Assembly (NCBI RefSeq): GCF_900635445.1
Contig: NZ_LR134117.1
Coordinates: 2,170,001 to 2,234,000, forward strand
Reading direction: 5' to 3'
Length of the DNA: 64,000 bases
Origin: Serratia odorifera
Lineage (GTDB): Bacteria; Pseudomonadota; Gammaproteobacteria; Enterobacterales; Enterobacteriaceae
A program made the position numbers and the translations under genes. Position 1 is the stretch's first letter. Each line of letters begins with the position of its first letter. Positions 10,122 to 19,776 of the stretch are shown here, piece after piece. Below the pieces are notes generated by a model. It saw only the letters and a list, made by a program, of their open reading frames with translations, searched no databases and had not been told where the DNA came from.

Positions 10122-11135
10122 ATGCGAGTACTGGGTATAGAAACGTCCTGCGATGAAACCGGAATTGCAGTTTATGACGAACACGCCGGTTTGTTAGCCA
10201 ATCAATTATACAGTCAGGTGAAGCTACATGCGGACTACGGCGGCGTAGTGCCGGAGCTGGCCTCGCGCGATCACGTGCGGAAAACCGTGCCTCTGATCCA
10301 GGCGGCGTTAAAAGAAGCCAATCTGACCGCTGCCGACATCGACGGCGTAGCCTACACCGCCGGACCTGGCCTGGTGGGCGCATTGCTGGTCGGGGCAACC
10401 ATTGGTCGCGCGCTGGCGTTTGCCTGGAACGTGCCGGCGGTGCCGGTGCACCATATGGAAGGCCACCTGCTGGCGCCGATGCTGGAGGATAACCCGCCGG
10501 CATTTCCGTTTGTCGCGCTGCTGGTCTCCGGTGGCCATACCCAGCTAATCGCCGTGACCGGCATCGGTGAATACGCACTGCTGGGGGAGTCTATTGACGA
10601 CGCGGCCGGCGAGGCGTTCGACAAGACCGCCAAATTGCTGGGGCTGGACTATCCCGGCGGGCCGATGCTGTCGAAAATGGCGCAACAGGGCGTTGCGGGG
10701 CGTTTCACTTTCCCGCGGCCGATGACCGATCGCCCGGGGCTGGATTTCAGTTTCTCGGGGTTGAAGACCTTTGCGGCCAATACCATCCGCTCCAACGGTG
10801 ATGACGATCAAACCCGAGCCGATATCGCCCGCGCCTTTGAGGATGCGGTGGTGGATACCTTGGCCATCAAGTGCAAACGCGCCTTGGAACAGACCGGCTT
10901 CAAGCGGCTGGTGATGGCCGGCGGCGTTAGCGCCAATCGCACGCTGCGCGCCAAGCTGGCGGACCTGATGCAAAAGCGCGGTGGTGAGGTGTTCTACGCC
11001 CGTCCGGAATTTTGTACCGATAACGGCGCGATGATTGCCTATGCGGGGATGGTGCGGTTGCAAAGCGGCGCCAATCCGGCGTTGAGCGTTTCGGTGCGCC
11101 CACGCTGGCCGTTGGCCGAGCTGCCGGCGGTATAA
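10122..11135 (+). CDS. tsaD: tRNA N6-threonylcarbamoyladenosine synthase, catalytic subunit
   Basis: 337 residues, ASKHA fold. With TsaB and TsaE it transfers the threonylcarbamoyl group from TC-AMP to A37 of ANN-decoding tRNAs. The metal site HHMEGH is present (H111, H115), as are the nucleotide loops AGPGLVGALLVG and GGVSANRTLR. The start is taken at ATG 10122 (MRVLGIETSC), which matches the family; an upstream ATG at 10107 would add five residues without support. Confidence 0.96.
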   Translation: MRVLGIETSCDETGIAVYDEHAGLLANQLYSQVKLHADYGGVVPELASRDHVRKTVPLIQAALKEANLTAADIDGVAYTAGPGLVGALLVGATIGRALAFAWNVPAVPVHHMEGHLLAPMLEDNPPAFPFVALLVSGGHTQLIAVTGIGEYALLGESIDDAAGEAFDKTAKLLGLDYPGGPMLSKMAQQGVAGRFTFPRPMTDRPGLDFSFSGLKTFAANTIRSNGDDDQTRADIARAFEDAVVDTLAIKCKRALEQTGFKRLVMAGGVSANRTLRAKLADLMQKRGGEVFYARPEFCTDNGAMIAYAGMVRLQSGANPALSVSVRPRWPLAELPAV

Positions 11136-11178
11136 ACGGCAAACGTCAGGGCCGGCGATAATCCGTCCCTGACGCTCT

Positions 11179-11832
<654 letters not shown>

Positions 11833-11939
11833 AACGCGGTTCCGTTTAATAATGGTCGTTTTACTCGCAACATCTATGGATAATACGCATATTCCGCTGG
11901 AAGTGGTATCCGGCAAGGCCAAAAACAGAGAATGACGTG

Positions 11940-12299
11940 ATGGATATCGTATTTATTGAAGAACTTACCGTAATCACCACCATTGGCGTTTATGACTGGG
12001 AACAGACCATTCGCCAGAAACTGGTGTTCGATATCGAAATGGGCTGGGATAACCGTCGGGCCGCCGCCAGCGATGACGTCAATGACTGCCTGAGCTATGC
12101 CGATATCAGCGATGCGGTGATCCAACACGTTGAATCCGGTCGTTTTGCCCTGGTCGAGCGGGTCGCGGAGGAAATATCCGAAATGTTGCTGCAACGCTTT
12201 AAATCACCGTGGGTCCGTATTAAGGTCAGCAAGCCGGGGGCGGTTGCCCATGCTAGCCGCGTTGGTGTGATCATTGAACGTGGCACGCGTCCGGCCTGA
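11940..12299 (+). CDS. folB: Dihydroneopterin aldolase
   Basis: A 119-residue homo-octameric folate enzyme. It cleaves 7,8-dihydroneopterin to 6-hydroxymethyldihydropterin and glycolaldehyde. MDIVFIEELTVITTIGVYDWEQ at the start and KVSKPGAVAHAS near the end (catalytic Lys) match E. coli FolB. ATG 11940 is preferred over the GTG at 11937. A terminator follows at 12361. Confidence 0.96.
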   Translation: MDIVFIEELTVITTIGVYDWEQTIRQKLVFDIEMGWDNRRAAASDDVNDCLSYADISDAVIQHVESGRFALVERVAEEISEMLLQRFKSPWVRIKVSKPGAVAHASRVGVIIERGTRPA

Positions 12300-12360
12300 T
12301 TAACTGTCATGCTGATGCAACTAAAGATCGATAGTTTGGTCTGAAACTCAGAATTGTTTT

Positions 12361-12393
12361 AGCGGCAATGTATTGAACACTGCCGCTTTTTTA
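12361..12393 (+). terminator. Rho-independent terminator of folB
   Basis: AGCGGCA (12361-12367) pairs with TGCCGCT (12381-12387), with extra pairs inside the loop, and runs into a T-tract. Confidence 0.8.
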
Positions 12394-12428
12394 TGTTTAT
12401 AGCGGAAGATTACGGGGTAAGCGCGCAC

Positions 12429-13253
12429 ATGGCGGACATGCATTCACTGTTTGTGGCATTTGTACTTGGTGTGGTGGAAGGGTTAACGGAGTTCCTGCCG
12501 GTATCATCGACCGGCCATATGATTATCGTCGGCGAGTGGTTGGGCTTTACCGGCGACAAGGCCAAGACGTTTGAAGTAATTATTCAGCTCGGCTCGATTC
12601 TGGCCGTGGTGGTGATGTTCTGGCGCCGACTGTTTGGTTTGATTGGTATCCACTTCGGTGGCAAGCCGGTCGCGCATGAAGGCCATACGGCGGGGCGGCT
12701 GAAACTCGGTCACATCCTGTTGGCGATGGTACCGGCGGTGGTGCTGGGGCTGGTGTTCCACGACGTGATCAAGTCGTTGTTTGAACCGAAAAACGTCATG
12801 TACGCGCTGGTTGTCGGTGGTTTCCTGCTGTTGGCCGCAGAGTGGCTGAAGCCGAAAAAACCGCGTGCGGTTGGCCTGGACGACATCACCTATCGTCAGG
12901 CATTCATGATCGGCTGTTTCCAGTGTCTGGCGCTGTGGCCGGGCTTTTCACGTTCCGGTTCGACCATTTCCGGCGGGATGCTGGTGGGTGTCAGCCGTTA
13001 TGCCGCGTCCGAATTTTCCTTCATTCTGGCCGTACCGATGATGATCGGCGCCAGCGGCCTGGATTTGTACAAGAGTCTGCATTTCCTGACGCTGGCCGAC
13101 TTGCCGATGTTCGCGGTCGGCTTCGTCACCGCCTTTGTGGTGGCGCTGATAGCGATTAAAACCTTCCTGACGCTGATTAAACGTATCTCGTTCATTCCGT
13201 TTGCCATTTACCGCTTTATCGTGGCGGCGGTGGTGTACATGGTATTCATGTAA
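12429..13253 (+). CDS. uppP: Undecaprenyl-diphosphatase (bacitracin resistance)
   Basis: A 274-residue polytopic inner-membrane protein, also called BacA. It dephosphorylates undecaprenyl pyrophosphate to recycle the lipid carrier for peptidoglycan and O-antigen. Catalytic and PRPP-like motifs are present: EGLTEFLPVSSTGH near the N-terminus and GFSRSGSTISGG in the middle. The start MADMHSLFVAF at 12429 matches E. coli MSDMHSLL; an in-frame ATG at 12393 would overlap the folB terminator. Convergent with cca. Confidence 0.96.
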   Translation: MADMHSLFVAFVLGVVEGLTEFLPVSSTGHMIIVGEWLGFTGDKAKTFEVIIQLGSILAVVVMFWRRLFGLIGIHFGGKPVAHEGHTAGRLKLGHILLAMVPAVVLGLVFHDVIKSLFEPKNVMYALVVGGFLLLAAEWLKPKKPRAVGLDDITYRQAFMIGCFQCLALWPGFSRSGSTISGGMLVGVSRYAASEFSFILAVPMMIGASGLDLYKSLHFLTLADLPMFAVGFVTAFVVALIAIKTFLTLIKRISFIPFAIYRFIVAAVVYMVFM

Positions 13254-13270
13254 TCACAGCCAGGAAAAGC

Positions 13271-13297
13271 AAACCCCGCCATTGGCGGGGTTTTTTT
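13271..13297. terminator. Bidirectional terminator uppP / cca
   Basis: CCCCGCC-ATT-GGCGGGG is followed by seven T on the plus strand. The cca stop codon overlaps the T-tract. Confidence 0.85.
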
Positions 13298-14546
13298 ACG
13301 CCTGTGGCGCTTCGCCATCCTGCGCGCTTTTCCATTGCGCCAGTGCCTGTTGGCGGCGTCGCTTCACTTCATCGCGGATTGCCAGCCCCTGGAAACCGCT
13401 GTCGACCACCTCTTTTACCGCCACCCCCAGAGCGACCCGATAGGCTTCGCGCAGGTAATCGCCTTGCGGATAGGGGTTTTCTTCAAAACCGGTACGACCG
13501 CGCGCATCGGCCTCGCTGGTGAGGATCATCTGTTCCAGCCGCTGTGGCTTGCGCCACACGTCAATTGCATCGAACAGTTTCAGCAGGGTTTCTGGCCGTA
13601 GTTTGTTTACGGTATGAATCAGATCGTGGTATTCAGCCACCAGTTTGCTCAGATCGCGGATCGGGTTTGGCACCCGTAACCGTTGGCACAGCTGTTCCAC
13701 CAGACGTACCCCCGCCGGTCCGTGGCCGTGATGATGCGGCCAGTATTGCTTTGGCGTTAGCCCCTTGCCGAGATCGTGACACAGTGCGGCGAAGCGTACG
13801 TCTATCTCCGGAGTGAGCCGTGCGGCAATAGCCAGCGTCATCAGCGTATGCACCCCGGTATCGATTTCCGGGTGCCATTTTTCGGGAGCCGGCACGCCAA
13901 ACAGCGCATCGATTTCCGGGAACAGCACCTGCAGCGCGTGGCAATCGCGCAGCACCTGGAAGTACACCTGCGGATTATCGCTCTGCAGGGCTTTCTCGGT
14001 CTCTTTCCACACCCGTTCGGCGGTGAGCGCCGACAGCTCGCCGCTGTCGGTCATTTGACGCATCAGGGCGGCAGTTTCCGGCGCGATGGTGAAACCGAGG
14101 TGGGCGAAGCGGGCGGCAAAACGCGCGACGCGCAGCACGCGCAGCGGATCTTCGCCAAATGCAGCGGAAACGTGGCGTAATACGCGGGCATTCAGATCGT
14201 CGACGCCGTGATAGGGATCAACCAGTTCACCGTCGGTGGTTTGTGCGATGGCATTGATGGTCAGATCGCGACGCTGTAAATCCTCTTCCAGCGTCACATC
14301 CGGCGCGGCATGGCAGACAAAGCCGGTATAACCCTGGCCGGATTTCCGCTCGGTGCGTGCCAGCGCATACTCTTCGTGCGTGTTGGGGTTGAGGAATACC
14401 GGAAAGTCTCTGCCGACCTGTTGGTAGCCCAGAGCCAATAATTCTTCTGGCGTGGCGCCGACCACCACCCAATCGTGATCGAAGACCGGTATCTTGAGAA
14501 GGCGATCGCGCACTGCGCCGCCGACCAGATAAGTTTTCACTGTCAT
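13296..14546 (-). CDS. cca: Multifunctional CCA-adding enzyme
   Basis: 416 residues. A class II tRNA nucleotidyltransferase that adds or repairs the 3' CCA end. GGAVRD (9-14) and the metal-binding DHD (D23, D25) form the head, and RRDLTINA and EDPLRVLRVARFAAR are the flexible loop and nucleotide site. An HD domain (LCHDLGKGL) toward the C-terminus marks the long gammaproteobacterial form, which has phosphatase and 2',3'-cyclic phosphodiesterase activities. The ATG at 14546 gives MTVKTYLVGGAV, two residues longer than E. coli before KxYLVGG. Confidence 0.95.
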   Translation of the reverse strand: MTVKTYLVGGAVRDRLLKIPVFDHDWVVVGATPEELLALGYQQVGRDFPVFLNPNTHEEYALARTERKSGQGYTGFVCHAAPDVTLEEDLQRRDLTINAIAQTTDGELVDPYHGVDDLNARVLRHVSAAFGEDPLRVLRVARFAARFAHLGFTIAPETAALMRQMTDSGELSALTAERVWKETEKALQSDNPQVYFQVLRDCHALQVLFPEIDALFGVPAPEKWHPEIDTGVHTLMTLAIAARLTPEIDVRFAALCHDLGKGLTPKQYWPHHHGHGPAGVRLVEQLCQRLRVPNPIRDLSKLVAEYHDLIHTVNKLRPETLLKLFDAIDVWRKPQRLEQMILTSEADARGRTGFEENPYPQGDYLREAYRVALGVAVKEVVDSGFQGLAIRDEVKRRRQQALAQWKSAQDGEAPQA

Positions 14547-14710
14547 ACTCCCGAATTCTGCAATAAGGCTCTGACTCTCAGATTACATGAATTGCCGGCG
14601 GGCTGCTGCATCAATAACCCATGTGCTGAGTAGGGTTTCCGTTGCGTGAGTTCAAAATATTGTTACTCCCTGGTGGCGGAAATCACTTTCCCGTTGCCGC
14701 CGTGCAGCGG

Positions 14711-14752
14711 TTGTTTCACTATAGGTAGAACGTTCTACTAGAACGTTCTACC
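14711..14752 (+). promoter_or_regulatory. Tandem palindromic operator and promoter of the PTS gene
   Basis: Two perfect copies of the 12-bp palindrome TAGAACGTTCTA (14726-14737 and 14739-14750) are separated by one base, and the whole 29-bp block 14724-14752 is itself nearly palindromic. The central CG is typical of LacI-family operators (compare MalI sites with AAACGTTT). A possible promoter, TTGTTT (14711-14716), 17 bp, TCTACT (14734-14739), would be covered by the sites, implying repression. The likely ligand is the LacI-type protein encoded at 16409 (inference). Confidence 0.6.
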
Positions 14753-14810
14753 TAATACAAGAATCGCCATCAAGGTGTCATCGAAACAACGTAAGACAGG
14801 GGGAACAGCA

Positions 14811-16310
14811 ATGGGTATGGTATCCGGTTTTATCAAGTCGTTATCGAAACTCTCAATGATCGGTCGGGCGCTGATGCTGCCGATTTCACTGTTGCCGGCC
14901 GCCGGTTTGCTACTGGCATTTGGCGATAAATTTCATTTGCCGTTGATGATGAACGCCGGCGGGGTGATTTTTGACAATCTGCCGCTGCTGTTTGCCATCG
15001 GCTCGGCGGTCGGCTTGGCGGCCGAGTCCGGCATTGCGGCGCTGTCTGCCGCCGTCTCGGTATTTATTGTCAACGTCACCATCGGCACACTGCTGCATAT
15101 AACGCCGGAAATGGCTGCCAGCGGCGGTAAATATGCCCTGGTGGTGGGCATCCCCACGTTACAGATGGGCGTATTTGGCGGGTTGATCTGCGGTATTCTG
15201 GCCGCCTGGTGTTATAACCGCTTCCATACGTTACAACTGCCCGAGTTCCTTGGTTTTTTCTCTGGGAAACGCTTTGTTGCCATCGCCACCGCATTGCTGT
15301 CTTTCCTGCTCGGCATGGTGTTGCCTTGGGTTTGGCAATATATCCAATCGGCGATCGATGCGCTGTCGCTGGTGGTCAACGGTGATAACCAGGCGTTATC
15401 GACCTTTATTTTCGGCCTGACGGAGCGCGCGTTGATTCCATTGGGCCTGCATCATATCTGGTATCCGTCGTTCTGGTATTCGTTCGGCGATTACACCACG
15501 CAAACCGGTCAGGTGATTCACGGCGATCAGACCATCTGGTTTAAAATGCTGGCGGAAGGCGTGAAGTCCTTCAGCAGCGACAGCTACCACGATGCCGGCA
15601 AGTTCATGCAGGGCGAGTTTCCACTGATGCTGTTCGCGCTGCCGGCGGCCTGCCTGGCGATGTACCATGAAGCCAACAGCAAGAACAAGAAAATCGCCTC
15701 CGGTATTCTGTTCTCTGCGGCGCTGACCTGTTTCCTGACCGGGATTACCGAACCGGTGGAGTTCACCTTTATCTTTGTCGCGCCGATCCTTTACGTGTTT
15801 AACGCCATTATGGCGGGGCTGGCATACATGTGCATGTACCTGCTGCATGCACATATCGCCAAATCCTTCTCCGCCGGGCTGATTGACTACATCTCGTTCG
15901 GCATCCTGCCGTCGTTCAACGGTTATCAGACCAACTTCCTCAGCGCGGTGATTGTCGGGGTGCCGATGGCGCTGATTTACTACTTCACCTTCCGCTTTGT
16001 TATCCGCCGTTTTAATGTCAAAACGCCGGGGAGAACCGACGTGATGTCCGAGGCTAACGATAAAACCGATCGCGAACTGGCGACCGAGATTATCGCCCTG
16101 GTTGGCGGTGTAGAAAATATCAGCTCGGTCGGCTCTTGTATTACCCGCCTGCGGCTGGAGGTCAAACAGGGGGAGCGGGTTGACAAGGACGGCCTTAACG
16201 CCGTTGGCGCCCGTGGCGTGGTGTTTGTCGGCGATCGGGGCGTTCAGGTGATTTTCGGTGCGCGCGCACAGTTTATCGCGCAAACCATGGCGACCCTCAC
16301 CGGCAAGTAG
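14811..16310 (+). CDS. PTS EIICB permease, glucose/GlcNAc/maltose class
   Basis: A 499-residue sugar permease of the phosphotransferase system. The N-terminal EIIC domain has about ten hydrophobic segments, with GITEPVEF at 311-317 (the phosphorelay and sugar-site motif). The C-terminal EIIB domain carries the phosphorylated Cys443 in SVGSCITRLRLEV. No EIIA is fused, so it must use the cellular glucose-type EIIA. ATG 14811 follows an AGGGGG at 7 nt; a GTG at 14775 is less likely. No metabolic enzyme is linked. The pairing with a MalI-like regulator recalls malI-malX, but the sugar cannot be told from sequence. Confidence 0.85.
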   Translation: MGMVSGFIKSLSKLSMIGRALMLPISLLPAAGLLLAFGDKFHLPLMMNAGGVIFDNLPLLFAIGSAVGLAAESGIAALSAAVSVFIVNVTIGTLLHITPEMAASGGKYALVVGIPTLQMGVFGGLICGILAAWCYNRFHTLQLPEFLGFFSGKRFVAIATALLSFLLGMVLPWVWQYIQSAIDALSLVVNGDNQALSTFIFGLTERALIPLGLHHIWYPSFWYSFGDYTTQTGQVIHGDQTIWFKMLAEGVKSFSSDSYHDAGKFMQGEFPLMLFALPAACLAMYHEANSKNKKIASGILFSAALTCFLTGITEPVEFTFIFVAPILYVFNAIMAGLAYMCMYLLHAHIAKSFSAGLIDYISFGILPSFNGYQTNFLSAVIVGVPMALIYYFTFRFVIRRFNVKTPGRTDVMSEANDKTDRELATEIIALVGGVENISSVGSCITRLRLEVKQGERVDKDGLNAVGARGVVFVGDRGVQVIFGARAQFIAQTMATLTGK

Positions 16311-16332
16311 TTATGCTGTCAACGCAATGAAA

Positions 16333-16366
16333 ATAAAGCCTCCTGTATCAAACAGCGAGGCTTTAT
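16333..16366 (+). terminator. Hairpin after the PTS gene
   Basis: ATAAAGCCTC (16333-16342) pairs with GAGGCTTTAT (16357-16366), a 10-bp stem with a small inner stem. Only TTTA follows, so termination strength is uncertain. Confidence 0.5.
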
Positions 16367-16408
16367 GATGTCAGTCTTCAGCAACGGTGTCGGAGTGCGC
16401 GAGTCAGG

Positions 16409-17424
16409 ATGAAAAAAGTTAACATTATCGATGTAGCGCAGCTGGCTGGCGTCTCGGTTTCCACCGTTTCTTGGTTTTACGGCGCAAGGGCAAGATTTCA
16501 GACGCCACCAAAGAAAAAGTGCAGGCTGCCATTGAACGGCTGGGTTATGTCCATAATGTGGCGGCGGCCAATCTGCGAGCCAATACGTCCAATCTGATCG
16601 GCGTCATCATCCGCAACTTCAGCGATGCGTTTTCCATCAAGGTGATGGCCAGCATCGTACGCGAGTTGGAACAGCAGGGGTTTATGGTGTTTCTGGGCCA
16701 GCCGCAGGACGACGAAAAGCAGCTCCGCCAATGCCTGACCTCGTTTGCCCAGCAGGGCGTGGCGGGGGTGATTTATCTGTCTGCCAATCCTTTTTCCCGC
16801 CGGTTGCCGCAGGCGATTGCGCAATGCGCGCTGCCGTTGGTGGTGGTTTCCGAATCCTTGCTGGACGGCGATCGCGACCTGATTGAGCGTGACAATCGCC
16901 ATGCCGCCAGTCGGGCCACGCGTTATCTGATTGAGCGCGGTCATCGCAACATTGCCTATCTGGGCGGCGATGCGCAGTGCCTGTTGCGGCAGGAGCGGCT
17001 GTTGGGCTACCGCAGCGCGCTGCAGCAGTATGACTTGCCGTTTCGTGACGATTGGGCGCCATGTGGTGAAGAAAATACCCAGTCGGCGGCAACAGGAATT
17101 CGCAAGTTATTGGAAAACAGTAATAAAATTACCGCGGTACTCTGCCATTCCGCCGCGACAATCATCGGCTGTATCAGCGGCGTGCAGCAGGTGGGGCGCA
17201 CCATTGGCAAAGATGTCTTCCTGACGCAGCAAGTTTCACTGGTTGGTTTTGAGGATATGCTGCACATCAACCTGACATCCCCTTCATTTACCTACGTTTC
17301 TTCCGCTAGCGATGAAACCGGCCGTCAGGCAGCCGCGCTGATGCTTAAAAAGATCGGCGAACCGTCATTGGCGGCACAGCGGATTGTCATTTCAGGCCAA
17401 CTGGTGCAGCGCGACTCGGCTTAG
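16409..17424 (+). CDS. LacI-family repressor, MalI-like (one frame break)
   Basis: About 338 residues. The N-terminal HTH NIIDVAQLAGVSVSTVS-VLRRKGKISDATKEKV is followed by a periplasmic-binding-protein-like effector domain with RGHRNIAYLGG and, near the end, FLTQQVSLVGFED, which resembles E. coli MalI. One base is missing at about 16470 (gtttcttgg): the frame otherwise runs out at 16597, and restoring a base gives STVSLVLRRKGKIS. It is encoded directly after the PTS permease on the same strand, 98 nt apart, and is the natural candidate to bind the tandem TAGAACGTTCTA operators. Confidence 0.85.
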
Positions 17425-17461
17425 CTGCTGCCTGCCAGTTGTCACCAGCGCCAGCGCGCAT

Positions 17462-17494
17462 AAAAAATGCCGAACGGCGTTAACCGATCGGCAT
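17462..17494 (-). terminator. Rho-independent terminator of ygiM
   Basis: On the minus strand ATGCCGA (17494-17488) pairs with TCGGCAT (17473-17467), followed by TTTTT (17466-17462). It may also serve the convergent LacI gene. Confidence 0.75.
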
Positions 17495-17523
17495 GCGTCC
17501 GCAGGCGGTGACGCTGACGGAAC

Positions 17524-18144
17524 TCAATTCATCCAGCGATTGTTGTTTTTGCGGCGTGGGATCAGGTGTGGCAACAGCAGGCCAAGCAACAGACCGATAC
17601 CGGCTACGCCGCCACCGTACATGAACCATTGCAGGATAATGGTGCGCTGCTTGTCGTCGAGTTGCAGGTTAACTGCGTTGACTTTTTTCTGTGCAACCAC
17701 CAACTGGTTTTTCAGCTCCTGGTTTTCCTGCTGCAACCCGCTGATGGTGCCATCGCTGGCGGCCACTTTCTGCTGCATTTCCGCCGTACGCTGGTTCCAG
17801 CTGTTGTCGATGTTCGCCAGCTTGTCGGTAAGGGTTTTCACCTGCTGTTCCAGTTCCGGTACTCGGGTGCGCAGGCTGGGGGTTTCGCTGAGCTGGTCGA
17901 GCGGGATCCACACGCTGCGGCCTTTGGCATCGCGAATCTGGCCATATTTGGTACTGTCATTCACACTTAACAGCGTGACTTCGTCGCCGGCGTTCAACGT
18001 GCCGACAATACGGTATTGATTACCTGGGCCGCTGTGTACGTAAGTATTCAATTCATCGGAGATATAGCGCTTATCTTCGGCATGTGCGCCCCAAGTGATG
18101 CTGAGGCTCAGCACGGCGAGGCAAATTAGGCGTAATTTCTGCAT
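17524..18144 (-). CDS. ygiM: SH3-domain membrane protein YgiM (TIGR04211 family)
   Basis: 206 residues. A signal peptide (MQKLRLICLAVLSLSITWGAHA) is followed by a bacterial SH3 domain (about 25-90; YVHSGPGNQYRIVGTLNAGDEV), then a coiled coil (about 95-165) and one C-terminal membrane helix (WFMYGGGVAGIGLLLGLLLPHL) with a basic tail RRKNNNR. The layout suggests a periplasmic protein tethered by its C-terminus. The molecular function is not known. Located before ygiF as in E. coli. Confidence 0.92.
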   Translation of the reverse strand: MQKLRLICLAVLSLSITWGAHAEDKRYISDELNTYVHSGPGNQYRIVGTLNAGDEVTLLSVNDSTKYGQIRDAKGRSVWIPLDQLSETPSLRTRVPELEQQVKTLTDKLANIDNSWNQRTAEMQQKVAASDGTISGLQQENQELKNQLVVAQKKVNAVNLQLDDKQRTIILQWFMYGGGVAGIGLLLGLLLPHLIPRRKNNNRWMN

Positions 18145-18421
18145 TAGTTCATCGTTTCTGTGTGAATTTATGGAACGATAGTAGAGGCTTCAGTCTGACG
18201 ACGCAACGCCAAAACCGGAATGAGAACTATCTTACTGTGGCTGATTCTGTGAGTTGTGCGCCATTTTATTGCGTAACAGGTTTTTTCTGCATTCAGCAGG
18301 GTTCAGCCGCCGGGAATCGCGGTAAGATAATCACCACTGTGCGGTCGCCGGCAACGCCGTTTTGTCGGCGCATTACCACGAAGCGTCTCGCGAACGTGTA
18401 ACTTATTGGTGTAAAAGACTT

Positions 18422-19730
18422 ATGACCGTTGAAATCGAACTGAAATTTATTGCTACTCCCGCCGCGGTGGCCGCGTTACCGGCACAGTTGGCGGCATGGC
18501 CGCACCAGCATTCTGCACCGCAGCGTCTGACCAATATTTACTTTGAAACCGACGACAATTTTCTGCGCCGCCACGATATGGGGCTGCGCATCCGGGGGTT
18601 CGACGAACGCTTTGAGATGACCATCAAAACTGCCGGCTCGGTAGTCGCTGGTTTGCATCAGCGGCCGGAATACAACGTGGCGATCGCCGCACCGGAACTG
18701 GCGCTGGCACAATTCCCGGCGGACATCTGGCCGCAGGACTGTGATGTGTTCGCGCTACAGCAGCGGTTGCAGCCGCTGTTCCGCACCGACTTTGTACGTG
18801 AGAAGTGGGGTGATCACTTACGATAACAGCCTGATCGAGGTTGGCCTCGACCAGGGAGAGGTGCGTGCTGGCGAACGGGTGGAACCGCTGTGCGAAATTG
18901 AACTGGAGCTCAAGCAGGGTGATACCGCCGACGTGCTGAAACTGGCTGCCGAACTGGCGCAGAACGGTGGTCTGCGTCAGGGGAGCCTGAGCAAGGCTGC
19001 ACGCGGCTATCATCTGGCACAGGGCAACCCCGAGCGCCAGCGGCGGCCGTTGAATATCTTGAAAATGCCAGCAAAGTCCAGCGTTGAACAAGGAATGATT
19101 GCCGGTTTTGAACTGGCGCTGAACCATTGGCAGTATCACGAAGAGCTGTGGCTGCGCGGCGACGTGAAAGCGCGACAGGGCGTTATTGAGGCCATTACCC
19201 TGATACGTCAGATATTGGTGGTGTTTGGCGGGCTGGTGCCGCGTAAGGCAAGTGCCGAACTGCGTAACCGACTGACCGCTCTGGAACCGTTGTTGGAGGA
19301 CAGCAGCACCGAAGCGCAGGAGCTGTGTTTCGGCGTCGAGTACCTGCAATGTAAGTTGGCGCTTACATCATGGTTGGTGACCGGTGCATGGCGCGCCTTT
19401 GTCGATGCCAAGGCCCGCACCAGGCTTGAGGGATCATTCAAGCGTTTCTGCGACATCATGCTGGGACGCAGCGCAGCAGAGTTGAAAGAGGCGTTTAACC
19501 GCAGTCTGAATGACGATGAATATCAGGAACAATTGCCTCGCCTGACGCGCCAGCTGGCGGCGTTTGCCTTGCTTTCCGGCGCCTATCCAGACAGCGAAAG
19601 CGAGCCATACATCACCGCCTGGCGCGAACTGCAGGCGGCAGTGGCCGAACGTCGTCAGGGCTGGTATGAAGGTTGCCGCAAAAACGCCTTATCCCATGCG
19701 CCATTCTGGTTAAACGGCGCGGTTCGTTAA
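18422..19730 (+). CDS. ygiF: Inorganic triphosphatase, CYTH-CHAD (one frame break)
   Basis: About 435 residues (E. coli 433). The N-terminal CYTH tunnel domain has the signature MTVEIELKF (E4, E6, K8) and hydrolyses tripolyphosphate. The C-terminal CHAD domain (about 215-430) is helical and His/Arg-rich and is thought to bind polyphosphate. An extra G in the run 18807-18810 shifts the frame after REKW; removing it gives REKWVITYDNSLIEV. It precedes glnE by 46 nt, as in E. coli. Confidence 0.92.
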
Positions 19731-19776
19731 TCACTTTTGGCCTGCCGGTGGCAGGCCACCGTCAGAGGCATTCATT

